Positions 29,476-39,290 of a stretch of 64,000 nt of DNA are shown here, in pieces. Positions within the stretch are counted from its first letter, which is position 1. Each line of letters begins with the position of its first letter. A model generated the notes under the pieces. That model saw nothing but the letters and a program-made list of their open reading frames with translations, did no database searches and was not told the origin of the DNA. Source of the stretch: Anaerococcus obesiensis ph10 (lineage in GTDB: Bacteria > Bacillota > Clostridia > Tissierellales > Peptoniphilaceae); NCBI RefSeq assembly GCF_000311745.1, contig NZ_HE978532.1, forward strand, positions 62,001 to 126,000. The letters run 5' to 3'. Both the position numbers and the translations under genes were made by a program.

Positions 29476-30123
29476 TTACAATAAATTTTTCAACAAGTCC
29501 TTGTCCAAAATATAAATTTCTCTTCCCTTTATTTTTATTATATTTTCATCTGCCATATTTGATAATTCTCTCGAAAGTGATGGTCGTGTTGTTGCTAGAA
29601 AATCTGCTAGTTCTTCTCTAGTTTGGTCTAAAATAATTTTTCCATCATTTTCTTCTATCAATAAATAATTTCCTATTTTTTGTCTTAGGGTAAATTGATT
29701 TGTTATTTGATTTTTTTGGCTTAAAACAAGACATTTTTTGCTAATTAAATCTATATAATTTAGCAAAAATGATTTTGGCATGGTTTCATTTATCAATTTT
29801 CTAAATTCTTTTATTACTATTAATTTTGATTTTTTTTGAACATAGGCTGAAAAATCGTAAGGTTCTTTTAGGTAAGCATAAACTTCCCCAAAAATTGCTT
29901 TTTGATTGAATGTTTGAATTATTGATCTTTTCCCATTTGCGTCAAATTTCGCGACTAAAATTGAGCCTTCTATTAAAAAATATAAATCTTCTTTTATATC
30001 GCCTTGTTTAAAAATATATGAGCCTTTTTCATAAATTTTTTCTTCGATTTTTATTTTTTCTTGTAAAAATTTCAAATCTTTTTCTGATAAATTTTTAAAA
30101 ATTGGTATTTGTCTTAAATTCAT
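29476..30123 (-). CDS. Crp/Fnr-family transcription regulator
   Basis: A 215-residue regulator with a cyclic-nucleotide-type beta barrel (residues about 10-115: IFKQGDIKEDLYFLIEGSI, GEVYAYL) and a C-terminal winged helix (about 145-215: LRQKIGNYLL, LADFLATTRPSLSRELSNM). It lacks the N-terminal cysteine cluster of Fnr, so it is not an iron-sulfur oxygen sensor; a haem or small-ligand mode as in HcpR is possible. The closest candidate target is hcp, which has a GTAAC-N4-GTTAC site. Monocistronic between a terminator and the surface-protein gene. Confidence 0.85.
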   Translation of the reverse strand: MNLRQIPIFKNLSEKDLKFLQEKIKIEEKIYEKGSYIFKQGDIKEDLYFLIEGSILVAKFDANGKRSIIQTFNQKAIFGEVYAYLKEPYDFSAYVQKKSKLIVIKEFRKLINETMPKSFLLNYIDLISKKCLVLSQKNQITNQFTLRQKIGNYLLIEENDGKIILDQTREELADFLATTRPSLSRELSNMADENIIKIKGREIYILDKDLLKNLL

Positions 30124-30170
30124 TTTCCACCTCTATTAAAATTATATCTTTTATTAAATTTTTTCAAATT

Positions 30171-30204
30171 AAAAAGCGATGAAGTTTTTTCTCCATCGCT
30201 TTTT
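30171..30204. terminator. Terminator after the DCCP operon
   Basis: AAAAAGCGATG-N12-CATCGCTTTTT just after the DUF3343 gene, with good T runs on both strands. Confidence 0.85.
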
Positions 30205-30206
30205 GC

Positions 30207-30461
30207 TTATAAAAATTTATTTCTTTTTGTATTAAAATCTAAATTTGATTCAAAAATTTCATCAATTTTTATCTTATTTTCTTTTGCCAATGGCTCAATT
30301 TTTTCTAAATCTTCCTTATTGTATAGATAAACTGATACTCCACAAGCATGGCTAGCCTGTCTTGGTGTTGGCGCAAGGCTTGCTTTTATTTTTTCTTTTC
30401 TTAAAATTTCTAAAAGCTCTGTCGCAATCATTGCATTTTCTACTAGAATAAAATATTTCAT
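30207..30461 (-). CDS. DUF3343 small protein
   Basis: An 84-residue protein with the DUF3343 layout: MKYFILVENAMIATELLEIL, then APTPRQASHACGVSVYLY carrying the single conserved Cys, and a C-terminal Glu/Lys-rich helix. The family is proposed to carry sulfur or selenium on that Cys and is repeatedly found beside HgdB-like proteins and activases, as here. It overlaps the end of the DCCP gene by one base, indicating translational coupling. Role in the pathway is inference. Confidence 0.8.
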   Translation of the reverse strand: MKYFILVENAMIATELLEILRKEKIKASLAPTPRQASHACGVSVYLYNKEDLEKIEPLAKENKIKIDEIFESNLDFNTKRNKFL

Positions 30462-31736
30462 TAGTCAAGCATTTCTATAAATGCACCAATTCTTGTTTTT
30501 AATTGTTCTGCATCTTCGTCTGTGTAGTCTGTTTCTATTCCAATGCAAGGAATATTTTCTTCTTTTAATCTTTTTTCTACAAAATATCCTTCTGTATCGT
30601 AAATATTACAGAATTTAAGGTTGATGTCGATTACTCCATCGGCATTGTATTCGTGATATAGTCTTATTATATCATCAATTCTTGATGTATTTGGTGTAAA
30701 GCAAGCACAATTTATACTTCCCAAGTATCTTTGTGCAAGATTTTTAACTTCTGTATCCAAATCGCCCTTTGTTTCGTCTACTGGATTTTCTATATATCTA
30801 ATTCCTGTACACAATTCTTCTCCAACAACTGCTCCACCGTTTGTTTCAATTATTTGGTGTAATTTCCAGTTTGGAATTGAAAGTGGAGTTCCTGTAAGAA
30901 GAATTCTTTTTGTTCCTTTTTTAAATACTGATACATTTTCTTTAACTCTTTTGTCAAGTTCATCGCAAAGTTCATTTACTTTTTGGGTAAATCTTACTGG
31001 ATCATCGAAAAATGAAATTTGTGTAATTAAAAGTGTATCTCTTCCTGAAATTGGAACATTATCTAATTTTCTAAAATCGTATAGTCTTTGCATTGCACGT
31101 CTTTTGTTATTTATCATTACAATTGCATCGTGCAAGCTTTCTGCTGTTACTTTATTTCCTGTTAATTCTTCTAATTTATCAATATATAATTTGATTTCTT
31201 TTTCCCATTTTTGGAAATCTTCGTCCCTTTTCATTTGTGGAATATCCATTATATACATTGGGGCATCTTCTGCCAAAATTTCCCAAGCTTTTTTCTTGCC
31301 ATCGCAAGTTGTTTCTCCAACAAATAAATCTGCTATTCTAAAAAATGGACAAGTTCTATCAAATCTTGCACCAAGTGATGCTTTTATCAAAGGGCAAGTT
31401 GCTGTTGGCAATTTTTTCTCTCCACCTGGAACCCAAAATTGTGAGCCTGAGCAAAGTCCTGTAGAAATTCCATTTGCTGCCCAAACAACTTCTTCTGGAA
31501 CATGGATACAAAAACTTCCTATAACTTTTTGTCCATTTTTTTTGAGCCTCAATCAATTCAGCAGGTCTTACTCCGTGAATATCTGCTGTAACTGCATTAA
31601 AATAATCCATTTTTTCTGGTCTGTTTTCTTGTGATAAAAAAACATCCCCAAAAGCTTGTGGTAAAACTTCACACAATAAATCGTGCTTATCAAGATCCAT
31701 ACTCAAATCGTCCCACATTTTATGATTTTTATCCAT
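30461..31736 (-). pseudogene. Double-cubane-cluster protein/HgdB-like reductase, frameshifted
   Basis: Two frames join into one HgdB/YjiM-like protein of about 424 residues. The N-terminal frame (from ATG 31736, MDKNHKMWDDLSMDLDK to ADIHGVRPAELIEA) and the main frame (GQKVIGSFCIHVPEEVVWAANG onward) meet at a run of eight A residues (- strand; 31536-31543). Seven A would keep one frame (Glu-Ala-Gln-Lys-Asn-Gly). Cluster-type cysteines follow: CSGSQFW, TATCPLIKASLG, RTCPFF, TTCDGKKKAWE and CACFTPN. The DCCP family performs ATP-driven low-potential reductions with its activase partner. Either inactive, rescued by slippage at the A run, or a sequencing error. Confidence 0.85.
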
Positions 31737-31737
31737 T

Positions 31738-32475
31738 TTATATCTCCTCATAAGTTAAAATTTTATCCGCCTTATAGATACAATTTTTGAAAGTAAAATC
31801 TGGTTTTTTTGATTTACTTATTTTATAATTTTCGTAAACTTTTTTGTCGATAATATCGCTTATAGCAAATGGACAAGTTGCTTTTATAATTTTTCTTTTT
31901 ATGTTTTTCTTTTTATATTTGGATTTTATCTCTAATAAAAAAGAAATTCTATCATCTAAGTTTTTAATAAATCTTATGTAAAATTCTAATTTATAAAGCA
32001 AAGTCCCACTAATATCACTTTCTTGTAAATCTTTTAATATCTGATTAATTTTTTCGATTTTTCCAAGACTTTCAAAATATATTTTTTCATCAAAATTTCT
32101 ATTGTCCAATTTTTCAAGAAATTTTTTTAAATCTTTCTCATAAACAATTTTTTTGTTAGTATTTTTTTCCAAATACTCATTAAATTTCTTGCAATAATCA
32201 TCAAGAACAAAAAATTTTGAAGAATATATCAAGGGGCATTTTTTAGTTTTTAGATAGGCAATTGTAGAATTAATTGGATCACATACATTTTCTAATTTGT
32301 AGTAATCAAATATATAGCTATCAAGTCCAATAATTGGGTAAACAATAAAACCATAAGAGATTAAGAGAGCATCAAACTTATCTGAAAAAACTCCAACTAC
32401 ATTGTCATTTTCCATTTTTGCATATATTGCATCCACATAGGCTTCTCTTCTCAAATCTTCTAGTTTTATGTTCAT
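31738..32475 (-). CDS. Divergent HgdB-like protein (245 aa)
   Basis: Lies between the activase and the DCCP gene with a few bases of overlap or spacing on each side. The middle resembles the cluster-binding half of HgdB-type subunits: Cys-Asp-Pro-Ile-Asn-Ser-Thr-Ile, then KKCPLIYSSKFFVLDDYC near residues 70-95, and ATCPFAISDII near 200 matching a third ligand region. Overall it is shorter and very Lys-rich, so it may be a reduced second subunit. The position makes a role in the same complex likely; substrate unknown. Confidence 0.55.
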   Translation of the reverse strand: MNIKLEDLRREAYVDAIYAKMENDNVVGVFSDKFDALLISYGFIVYPIIGLDSYIFDYYKLENVCDPINSTIAYLKTKKCPLIYSSKFFVLDDYCKKFNEYLEKNTNKKIVYEKDLKKFLEKLDNRNFDEKIYFESLGKIEKINQILKDLQESDISGTLLYKLEFYIRFIKNLDDRISFLLEIKSKYKKKNIKRKIIKATCPFAISDIIDKKVYENYKISKSKKPDFTFKNCIYKADKILTYEEI

Positions 32476-33221
32476 AAAATAGCAGCTCCAATCGCTCCCG
32501 CAAATCTGCCATCGGGATGACTTTTAACACTACTGTTAAGTTTTTCTTCCAAAGCTTTCATTATGTATTCATTATTTGAAAAACCACCAGTAAGAAAATA
32601 TCCATCAGTATCAGATTTTTTTTGAGCAAGTTTTGAAACTTTTGACACAATAGAATTTATAACCCCGCTTGCAATATCTTCTCTTTTTGTTCCTTTGCCC
32701 ATCAAAGAAACAACTTCAGATTCTGCAAAAACTGTGCAAGTTGAAGAAAGTTCTATGTCCTTGCCTTTCTTTGCCATTTGAAAAAATTCTTTCAAATCAA
32801 GACCAAGCCTGTTTGCCATTACTTCCAAAAATTTCCCAGTTCCAGCCGAACATTTATCATTCATCAAAAAATCCACAACCCTATCTTCGTTTTGGACAAT
32901 TATTTTTGTATCTTGTCCGCCAATGTCGATTATAGTTCTATCTTTTGAGCCCAAAAAATGTGCGCCCTTGCCGTGGGCAGTAATTTCTGTAATAATTTTA
33001 TCAGCAAAATCTACGGCAATTCTTCCATAACCTGTAGCTGTGATATGACTTTCTTTTCTATCATATCCCAACTCTTCTAGCTTTTTGATTATTTTTCTGC
33101 CAGTTTCTTTGCTATTCCATCCGCTGCTTATAACTTCTTTATAAAGTATTTCATTTTTTTCATTATTTAGGACAACATACTTACTAGCAGTTGATCCAAT
33201 ATCTATACCAATATAATACAT
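32472..33221 (-). CDS. Acyl-CoA dehydratase/DCCP activase (HgdC/YjiL-like ATPase)
   Basis: A 249-residue ASKHA ATPase. Phosphate loop MYYIGIDIGSTASKYVV at the start, IDIGGQDTKII near 105, KCSAGTGKFLEVMANRLG near 130 and SSTCTVFAESEVVSL near 165; the two Cys bind a 4Fe-4S cluster across a homodimer. GGFSNNEYI and GAIGAAIL complete the fold. It couples ATP hydrolysis to electron transfer into the partner HgdB-like/DCCP protein. First gene of a four-gene operon overlapping the next by four bases. Confidence 0.92.
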   Translation of the reverse strand: MYYIGIDIGSTASKYVVLNNEKNEILYKEVISSGWNSKETGRKIIKKLEELGYDRKESHITATGYGRIAVDFADKIITEITAHGKGAHFLGSKDRTIIDIGGQDTKIIVQNEDRVVDFLMNDKCSAGTGKFLEVMANRLGLDLKEFFQMAKKGKDIELSSTCTVFAESEVVSLMGKGTKREDIASGVINSIVSKVSKLAQKKSDTDGYFLTGGFSNNEYIMKALEEKLNSSVKSHPDGRFAGAIGAAIL

Positions 33222-33324
33222 ATTACCTCTCTACGTTTATGATAACATACAAGAAAACTTTTTCCAAATTTGATTTAAAAAATTTTCCAAAATATTTAAT
33301 TAAATTTTAATTTCAAAATAAAAA

Positions 33325-33362
33325 ATTCCCCAAAAAAATTTTTAAATTTTGGGGAAGTATTT
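33325..33362 (-). terminator. Terminator of hcp
   Basis: TTCCCCAAAA-N-TTTTGGGGAA palindrome with an A/T-rich loop and A/T tails, about 35 bases downstream of the hcp stop codon. Confidence 0.75.
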
Positions 33363-33391
33363 TTAAATGTATATAAATTTATTTTTTCTTT

Positions 33392-35008
33392 TTATGCAGT
33401 AATTATTTCCAAATCTTTTTCTACATTTGTAATTGGTGAAATATTAAAATTTTCTACCAAGAAATTCACAACTGTTTTTGACAAAAATGCTGGGAGAGTT
33501 GGTCCAAGATGAATATTTTTCACTCCTAGACTTAACAAAGCCAATAAAACTATTACAGCTTTTTGCTCGTACCATGCTATATTAAATTCAAGTGGCAAAT
33601 CATTTACTGATTCAAGTCCAAAGGCATCTTGTAATAAGAGTGCAGTTTTTACCAAAGAATATGAATCATTACATTGACCAGCATCTAAAACTCTTGGAAT
33701 TCCATTTATATGACCAAGATTTAATTTGTTGTACCTATATTTTGCACAGCCTGCTGTCAAAATCACATAATCTTTTGGTAATTTTTCGGCAAATTCTGTG
33801 TAATATGATCTGCCCTTGTGTCTTCCATCACAGCCTGCCATTACAACAAATTTTTTAATATTTCCAGCCTTAATTTCTTTTACTACATCTTCTGCAAGTG
33901 CTTCAACTTGATTGTGAGCAAAGCCTCCAACAATTTTTGTATTTTCTAAATTTTCTGGAGCCTTGCAAGATTTTGCCATCTCAATAATTTGAGAGAAATC
34001 TTTTTTGCCATTTTCATCCGCTTCTATGTGTTTTGCACCAGGGTATCCTGCATTTCCTGTTGTAAATAACCTATCAAGATAGTCATTATCTTTTTTAAGT
34101 GGAACTATACAATTTGTTGTCATCAAAATTGGTCCATTGAATTTTTGGAATTCTTCATTTTGACTCCACCAAGAATTTCCATAATTTCCATGGAAGTGGT
34201 CATATTTTTTGAATTTTGGATAGTAGTTTGCAGGTAACATTTCTGAGTGAGTATAAACATCTACACCAGTACCCTTTGTTTGTTCAAGCAACATTTCCAT
34301 ATCGTTAAGGTCGTGACCTGAAATTAAAATCGCAGGATTATCTCCAGCAGAAAAATCTACTTCAGTGATTTCTGGATTTCCAAATTTTTCTGTGTTTGCC
34401 TTATCCAAAAGCTCCATTGCCATAAGGCCATGTTTTCCAGTTTCCATTGTTAAATTTATTAAATCATTAATATCTTTATCATCTTTTAAAGTTTTTTCCA
34501 AAGTTTGGGCGATAAATTTATCAACTTCTTCATTTCTATAGCCCAAAACATTTGCGTGATGATTATAAGCAGCCATTCCTTTTAAACCATAAGTTACAAG
34601 TTCAACCAAAGACCTTTCATCTTCGTTAATTATATTTAAAACTCCAACTTCAATAGCTTTTCTTTTTAGCTCATCCCTATCATCACTTGTATATTTTGCT
34701 GCATCAGATAAATTTTCAAGTTTATTTTCTTCAATTAATTTATCCTTAGCCTTTAAAGTTTTTTCTACTTTATCTAAAATATCTTCCTCATCAAAATTTG
34801 CATTTGTAATTGTTACAAACATATTATTTGAAATTAAATCATAATATTTAGAATCAACTTCTCCAATTTTATTTACAACCTCACTAAGTCCTTTTGTAAC
34901 ATAAATTAATAAATCTTGGCTGTTGGCAGTATTTTCATTTTTCCCGCAAACACCAACTCTAGTACAGCCCTTGTTGCCGGCTGTTTCTTGACATTGAAAA
35001 CAAAACAT
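33392..35008 (-). CDS. hcp: Hybrid-cluster protein (hydroxylamine reductase)
   Basis: Reduces hydroxylamine or nitric oxide in anaerobes, protecting against nitrosative stress. The 538-residue protein begins [15 protein letters not shown], then CTRVGVCGK, providing the four N-terminal cysteines of the first cluster. Hybrid-cluster ligands appear later: His-Asp-Leu-Asn-Asp near 240, [29 protein letters not shown] and [13 protein letters not shown] 35008 follows AAAGGATTTTATT; 16 upstream in-frame codons are untranslated. It is monocistronic, with its own terminator and an upstream Crp/Fnr-type palindrome. Confidence 0.96.
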   Translation of the reverse strand: MFCFQCQETAGNKGCTRVGVCGKNENTANSQDLLIYVTKGLSEVVNKIGEVDSKYYDLISNNMFVTITNANFDEEDILDKVEKTLKAKDKLIEENKLENLSDAAKYTSDDRDELKRKAIEVGVLNIINEDERSLVELVTYGLKGMAAYNHHANVLGYRNEEVDKFIAQTLEKTLKDDKDINDLINLTMETGKHGLMAMELLDKANTEKFGNPEITEVDFSAGDNPAILISGHDLNDMEMLLEQTKGTGVDVYTHSEMLPANYYPKFKKYDHFHGNYGNSWWSQNEEFQKFNGPILMTTNCIVPLKKDNDYLDRLFTTGNAGYPGAKHIEADENGKKDFSQIIEMAKSCKAPENLENTKIVGGFAHNQVEALAEDVVKEIKAGNIKKFVVMAGCDGRHKGRSYYTEFAEKLPKDYVILTAGCAKYRYNKLNLGHINGIPRVLDAGQCNDSYSLVKTALLLQDAFGLESVNDLPLEFNIAWYEQKAVIVLLALLSLGVKNIHLGPTLPAFLSKTVVNFLVENFNISPITNVEKDLEIITA

Positions 35009-35047
35009 AATAAAATCCTTTCTTTTTTTTATCTTACTTACATTCTT

Positions 35048-35089
35048 ATAATACAAAATAAAAAATATTTAATCGGTAACTTATGTTAC
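35048..35089 (-). promoter_or_regulatory. hcp promoter with Crp/Fnr-type palindrome at about -41.5
   Basis: TATTAT (35053-35048, - strand) is the -10 box. There is no good -35; instead GTAAC-TTAT-GTTAC (35076-35089) is centred about 41.5 bases before the expected start site, the normal class II position for Crp/Fnr activators. The regulator at 29476-30123 is the obvious candidate to bind it. Confidence 0.65.
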
Positions 35090-35201
35090 AAGAAGTTAAA
35101 ATCTGGTTTCTATTTTCAATTTTTATCATTAAAAAATTTTTAATTCCTAAATAGTTTTGATTGGTATGTGAAAAATTACAGTACAAAAACTTAATAAAAA
35201 A

Positions 35202-35225
35202 GATACTACCAATTAAGGTAGCATC
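35202..35225 (-). terminator. Terminator of the PTS operon
   Basis: GATACTACC-N6-GGTAGCATC with one mismatch, followed on the - strand by a run of T residues, 15 bases after the GH1 stop. Confidence 0.7.
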
Positions 35226-35239
35226 TCATAAAAGGTTTT

Positions 35240-36595
35240 TTATTTTAATAGAAATTTTTTAACCATAATTTTCAATGAAATTTTTGTACCAATATCCGCT
35301 TTTTTTATTTTTCTTTCGAATGTATCAAAGTCTACGCCTATTAGTCCATATCTTTTTTGATACCCATTTGTCCATGATAGTAAATCAATTGCAGACCATA
35401 CGTAATAAGCACTTATCTTTATATCTTTTTTTGCTTTTAAGTACTCTATTATTTCTATATGCCTTTTTATATAATAAATTCTTTCATCATCTTCAAAATT
35501 GCCATATTTATCAGGCTGATCATCAAATCCCATTCCATTTTCAGCGATTATAATTTCCATATCTTTATAGTCATTTTTAATGTGAAGTAAAAGATCTGAT
35601 AAGCCTTTAGGATAAATTTCCCAATCCCATTTAGTATACTGCCCTCCTGGAACTTTTATAAAATTAAATTTATCTTCAATAAGTTTTGAATCCAAATTTT
35701 TTGCTTCTATCACTCTTCTCATATAGTAATTTATGCCTAAATAATCGCCTATATTTTCTTTCATTAATTTTTTATCTTCTTCTGTTATTTGTGGTGAATT
35801 AAAATTACTCTTACAATATTCTAGCATATTTTTTGGATATTCCCCTGTTGTCGCTGGAGAAATATACCAATCGCATAAATAATCTTTTGCAAAATTTAAA
35901 GCTTCAATATTTTTTTCATTTTTTTCTAACAAATAACATGGCATCGGGTTTAATACTATTCCAATTTTTCCACTTAATTTCATTTGTCTAAATAGTTTTA
36001 TAACTCTTGCACTTGCAACATTAAAATTATGAGATACTTGAAGAGCTTCCTTATAAGAATTTTTCATTTGTGGTGGATGGCTAGCTTGAACATATCCTTC
36101 TATAACTTCTGACATAGGTTCGTTTATTGTTGCCCAAAGTGGAACCTTATCTCCAAATTCTTCGAATAAAATCTTCGAATAACTAACAAAGTTATCTATA
36201 ACTTCTTTATTTAACCATCCACCTTTATCCATAAGAGCTTGTGGCAAGTCCCAATGATATATTGTTACAAATGGAACAATATTATATTTTAATAGTTCAT
36301 TAATTAAATTCCTATAATAATTTAATCCTTTTTCATTTATTTTACCACTTCCATTAGGTAATATGCGTGCCCAAGAAATAGAAAATCTATAAGTTTCAAG
36401 CCCAATTTCATGAAATAATTTTACATCTTCTTTCATACGATTATAATGGTCTACTGCAATATTTCCATCATAACCCAAGTCATTTTTTTCATAAAAAACA
36501 TCCCAACTTGTTAGACCTTTTCCATCTTCTCTAACAGCTCCTTCAACTTGATAAGCAGCTGTTGCAGCTCCCCATAAAGTTTTATTCTTTACCAA
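35240..36595 (-). CDS. GH1 6-phospho-beta-glycosidase (TTG start)
   Basis: A 451-residue family 1 glycosidase cleaving 6-phosphorylated beta-galactosides or beta-glucosides inside the cell. Catalytic acid Glu in ATINEPM and nucleophile Glu in IIAENGMG are present. The loop SWTNGYQKRYG has Ser, Lys and Tyr at the spacing that binds the 6-phosphate in LacG/BglA enzymes, which fits its place behind a lactose/cellobiose-type PTS. No signal peptide. The start is TTG at 36595 with AAAGGAGG upstream, lying inside the original C-terminal coding sequence of EIIC. Galactosidase versus glucosidase cannot be told. Confidence 0.88.
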   Translation of the reverse strand: MVKNKTLWGAATAAYQVEGAVREDGKGLTSWDVFYEKNDLGYDGNIAVDHYNRMKEDVKLFHEIGLETYRFSISWARILPNGSGKINEKGLNYYRNLINELLKYNIVPFVTIYHWDLPQALMDKGGWLNKEVIDNFVSYSKILFEEFGDKVPLWATINEPMSEVIEGYVQASHPPQMKNSYKEALQVSHNFNVASARVIKLFRQMKLSGKIGIVLNPMPCYLLEKNEKNIEALNFAKDYLCDWYISPATTGEYPKNMLEYCKSNFNSPQITEEDKKLMKENIGDYLGINYYMRRVIEAKNLDSKLIEDKFNFIKVPGGQYTKWDWEIYPKGLSDLLLHIKNDYKDMEIIIAENGMGFDDQPDKYGNFEDDERIYYIKRHIEIIEYLKAKKDIKISAYYVWSAIDLLSWTNGYQKRYGLIGVDFDTFERKIKKADIGTKISLKIMVKKFLLK

Positions 36596-37954
36596 CTTCT
36601 TTTTCCTCCTTTAGTAATTGTTTCTCGTATGTTTTGAAAAATGGATACCACATCAAAATATCTAAAACAATTAAAAAATTATCCAAAAGAAAGCTATGAT
36701 ACTCATAGTTGCTATAGCTGCACCTATAGGTGCTGGTGTTGTCCAAGGAACATAAGTATAAGTTTTTCCTAAAATATCTAATTTCATCACAATATATGTT
36801 AAAATTCCATTAACAGTTTGAACTCCAATAAATGGTATCGCTAATACTGGATTTAAAACAATAGGAACACCAAAAATAATTGGTTCGTTAATGTTAAATA
36901 TAGATGGTAAAATTGCTAACTTACCTAATGTTCTCATTTGTTTATCTTTACTTCTTAGCATTAAAATATTTAATCCTATAGTAGCACCTGCCCCACCTAA
37001 TATCATAAAAAATGCACGGAATGGTTCAGTGTAAATAAATTCTGGTGCTAAACCTTTTGTTACAGCTTCTGCATTTGCTGCTAAATTTCCTAATTCAAAA
37101 GCTCCAACTAAACCACTTACAATTGATGAACCATGAAGACCAACTACCCATAATAATTGAGTTACAATTGAAATCAAAAATATTCCTACTACTGAATCGA
37201 CAGCAAATACAAAAGGTGAGAATAATTTCTTTATTAAATCTGGAATTAATAATCCACCAGTTAAAGATTGTACTAATAAACTAATCAAAAAAATACCAAC
37301 AACATTAACTACCAAAGGAATAATTGACGCAAATGATGCTTTAACTGGTTCTGGAACAGCATCTGGCATTTTTATAAGAAGTCCCCTATCTTGTAAAAAT
37401 CTTGTTGACTCCGTTACTAACAGTCCTATAATTATTGCTGTAAAAATTCCTTCTGCTCCCAAATAATTCATTGGTAAAGCCATACTTTGTCCTTCAAGAG
37501 CTTTTTCAATAGTTTTTGATTTGTTTAATATATCTGAAAATACAACAAGATTTGAAGGTGCTGATGTTATAAGAAATGAAACTGCTGCAATAATCATTGT
37601 ATTCATTGATTGCATTTTATAATGTTTAGCAAGTGAGTTTGAAATTGCCATACATACAAATAGAGCCATTAAACCCATTGATGATCTAAACAAAAGTTCT
37701 ATTCCTAAACCATGCTGTATTGCCCATTGCTTCCATGCAATTAAAAATTTAAAAAATATATTTGTAGGTTTCATAGTTTCCAAATTTACAGGAGGTGATG
37801 TTACAATTAATGTCATTCCACCCAATAATGCCACAGGTGTAGCAGCTACCATTCCATCACGAATAGCTTTTAAGTGAGGTTGATTTGAAATTTTTGCACC
37901 TAAAGGAACTAATTTATCGTTTAAAAACTTATTAAATTTGTTATTGCTTTCCAT
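36582..37954 (-). pseudogene. PTS lactose/cellobiose-family EIIC, C-terminal frameshift
   Basis: A membrane permease of the Lac/Cel PTS family: MESNNKFNKFLNDKLVPLGAK start, about ten helices, and the conserved NEPIIFG motif near residue 355. The current frame stops at 36671 after SIIAFFWIIF. The expected last helix and tail (Phe-Leu-Ile-Val-Leu-Asp-Ile-Leu-Met-Trp-Tyr-Pro-Phe-Phe-Lys, ending Lys-Glu-Val-Gly-Lys) are encoded in the next frame down to 36582. One missing T in the run at 36685-36688 would explain it. The truncated form loses about 30 residues; it could be impaired or the indel could be an error. Confidence 0.85.
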
Positions 37955-37957
37955 TTT

Positions 37958-39283
37958 TTACTCCTTTTTATTTTTTCTTAAAACTATTACATCATAATTA
38001 ATAATTTGATTATAATATTCATACTTATTATTTATTAAAAGTTTTCCATCACTAATTTTGCAATTATTTTCTACTCCCAATACATCTACATTATTTCCTA
38101 TTTCTTTCAAAAATTTATTTTCAATTTTAAATTCATTTTCTTTTTGCGGATTTATGAAATAATAATTAAATTCTTCATTTGTAGTACTATTAATAAATTT
38201 AAAATTTGCTCTAGTATTAAATATGGCTTCTCCACAAAATTCTAGCCATCTTCCTACTTCTTTTAGCCTTTCGACCTGTAATGTTGGTATTTGTCCATCT
38301 GCTCTTGGTCCAATATTTAATAAAAAATTTCCACCTTTAGAAACAGTTTTATATAATTTTTTAATTATTTCTTGACTTGTTAAATAGTCTTCTAGTTTTT
38401 CTAATCTATTATATCCGTATGATTTTCCTATCCCCCTACTTTCTTCAAATATATGATAACCTTCTAAAACCTTATCATTGTATTCGGTTGAAAAATAATC
38501 ACCGTGCTTTCCTTCCATCCCTTTATAAAATCGATCATTAACTACTACTTCGTCTTTTACTGGAGATTTGTTGTACAACCAGTATAAAAATTCTCTAATT
38601 TTAACTTCATCTTCCGTTAAATCCCATTCTCCACCATCGGCAAATATTAAACTAGGCTTAAATTTATTTACAATTTCATATAATTGTTTTTGCAGTACTT
38701 CTTTTAAATAAACTTCCTTAGATAATCCATATTTTTTTACATCTTTCATTGGTATGAAATATCTTCCATCACATCTGTGAGATGGTACACTCTCCCAATC
38801 AATAATTGAATAATAAAGCCCAAATTTTATGCCTTTTTTTCTAATAGACTCTGACAATTCTTTTACTAAATCTCTATGAGGACCTATGTCTGCACTATTC
38901 CAATTGACTTTGTGAACATTATCTGTTTTCCATAAACAAAATCCATCATGATGTTTTGATGTGAGTACAGCATATCTGGCTCCTGAATTTTTTATTATTT
39001 CAGCAAAAGAATCAGGATCAAATAATTCAGCTTTAAAATCATATCCAAATTCCCTATACTCTTTATTTCCATAAACTTTTTTATGAAATGAATCTTTATT
39101 ATCGCCATAATTTCCATAAACTGTGGCATAATACCATTCTGCATAAGAACCAAATTGTTTATCAACTACAGTTTTATATGAAGGAACGCTATATGGACCC
39201 CAGTGGATAAAAATTCCGAATTTTGCATTTGTGTACCAATCAGGCAAAGAACGATTATCTAAATAATCCCATGAATTTTTCAT
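37958..39283 (-). CDS. GH29 alpha-L-fucosidase (PTS operon copy)
   Basis: Removes alpha-linked L-fucose. The 441-residue protein begins MKNSWDYLDNRSLPDWY and shows GH29 motifs: FGIFIHWGPYSVPS, SYAEWYY, LTSKHHDGFCLW, FGLYYSIIDW, and LIFADGGEWDL with the Asp nucleophile. No signal peptide, so it acts in the cytoplasm on imported sugars. ATG 39283 follows GAGGATAGA and is preferred over TTG 39301, which overlaps EIIB. It is about half identical by eye to the second GH29 at 53959-55323. Lying between EIIB and EIIC, it points to import of a fucosylated disaccharide or trisaccharide. Confidence 0.92.
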   Translation of the reverse strand: MKNSWDYLDNRSLPDWYTNAKFGIFIHWGPYSVPSYKTVVDKQFGSYAEWYYATVYGNYGDNKDSFHKKVYGNKEYREFGYDFKAELFDPDSFAEIIKNSGARYAVLTSKHHDGFCLWKTDNVHKVNWNSADIGPHRDLVKELSESIRKKGIKFGLYYSIIDWESVPSHRCDGRYFIPMKDVKKYGLSKEVYLKEVLQKQLYEIVNKFKPSLIFADGGEWDLTEDEVKIREFLYWLYNKSPVKDEVVVNDRFYKGMEGKHGDYFSTEYNDKVLEGYHIFEESRGIGKSYGYNRLEKLEDYLTSQEIIKKLYKTVSKGGNFLLNIGPRADGQIPTLQVERLKEVGRWLEFCGEAIFNTRANFKFINSTTNEEFNYYFINPQKENEFKIENKFLKEIGNNVDVLGVENNCKISDGKLLINNKYEYYNQIINYDVIVLRKNKKE

Positions 39284-39290
39284 TCTATCC

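Noticed and set aside
29476-30123. Regulator as a true Fnr oxygen sensor
   Set aside because: No N-terminal cysteine cluster is present in the protein.
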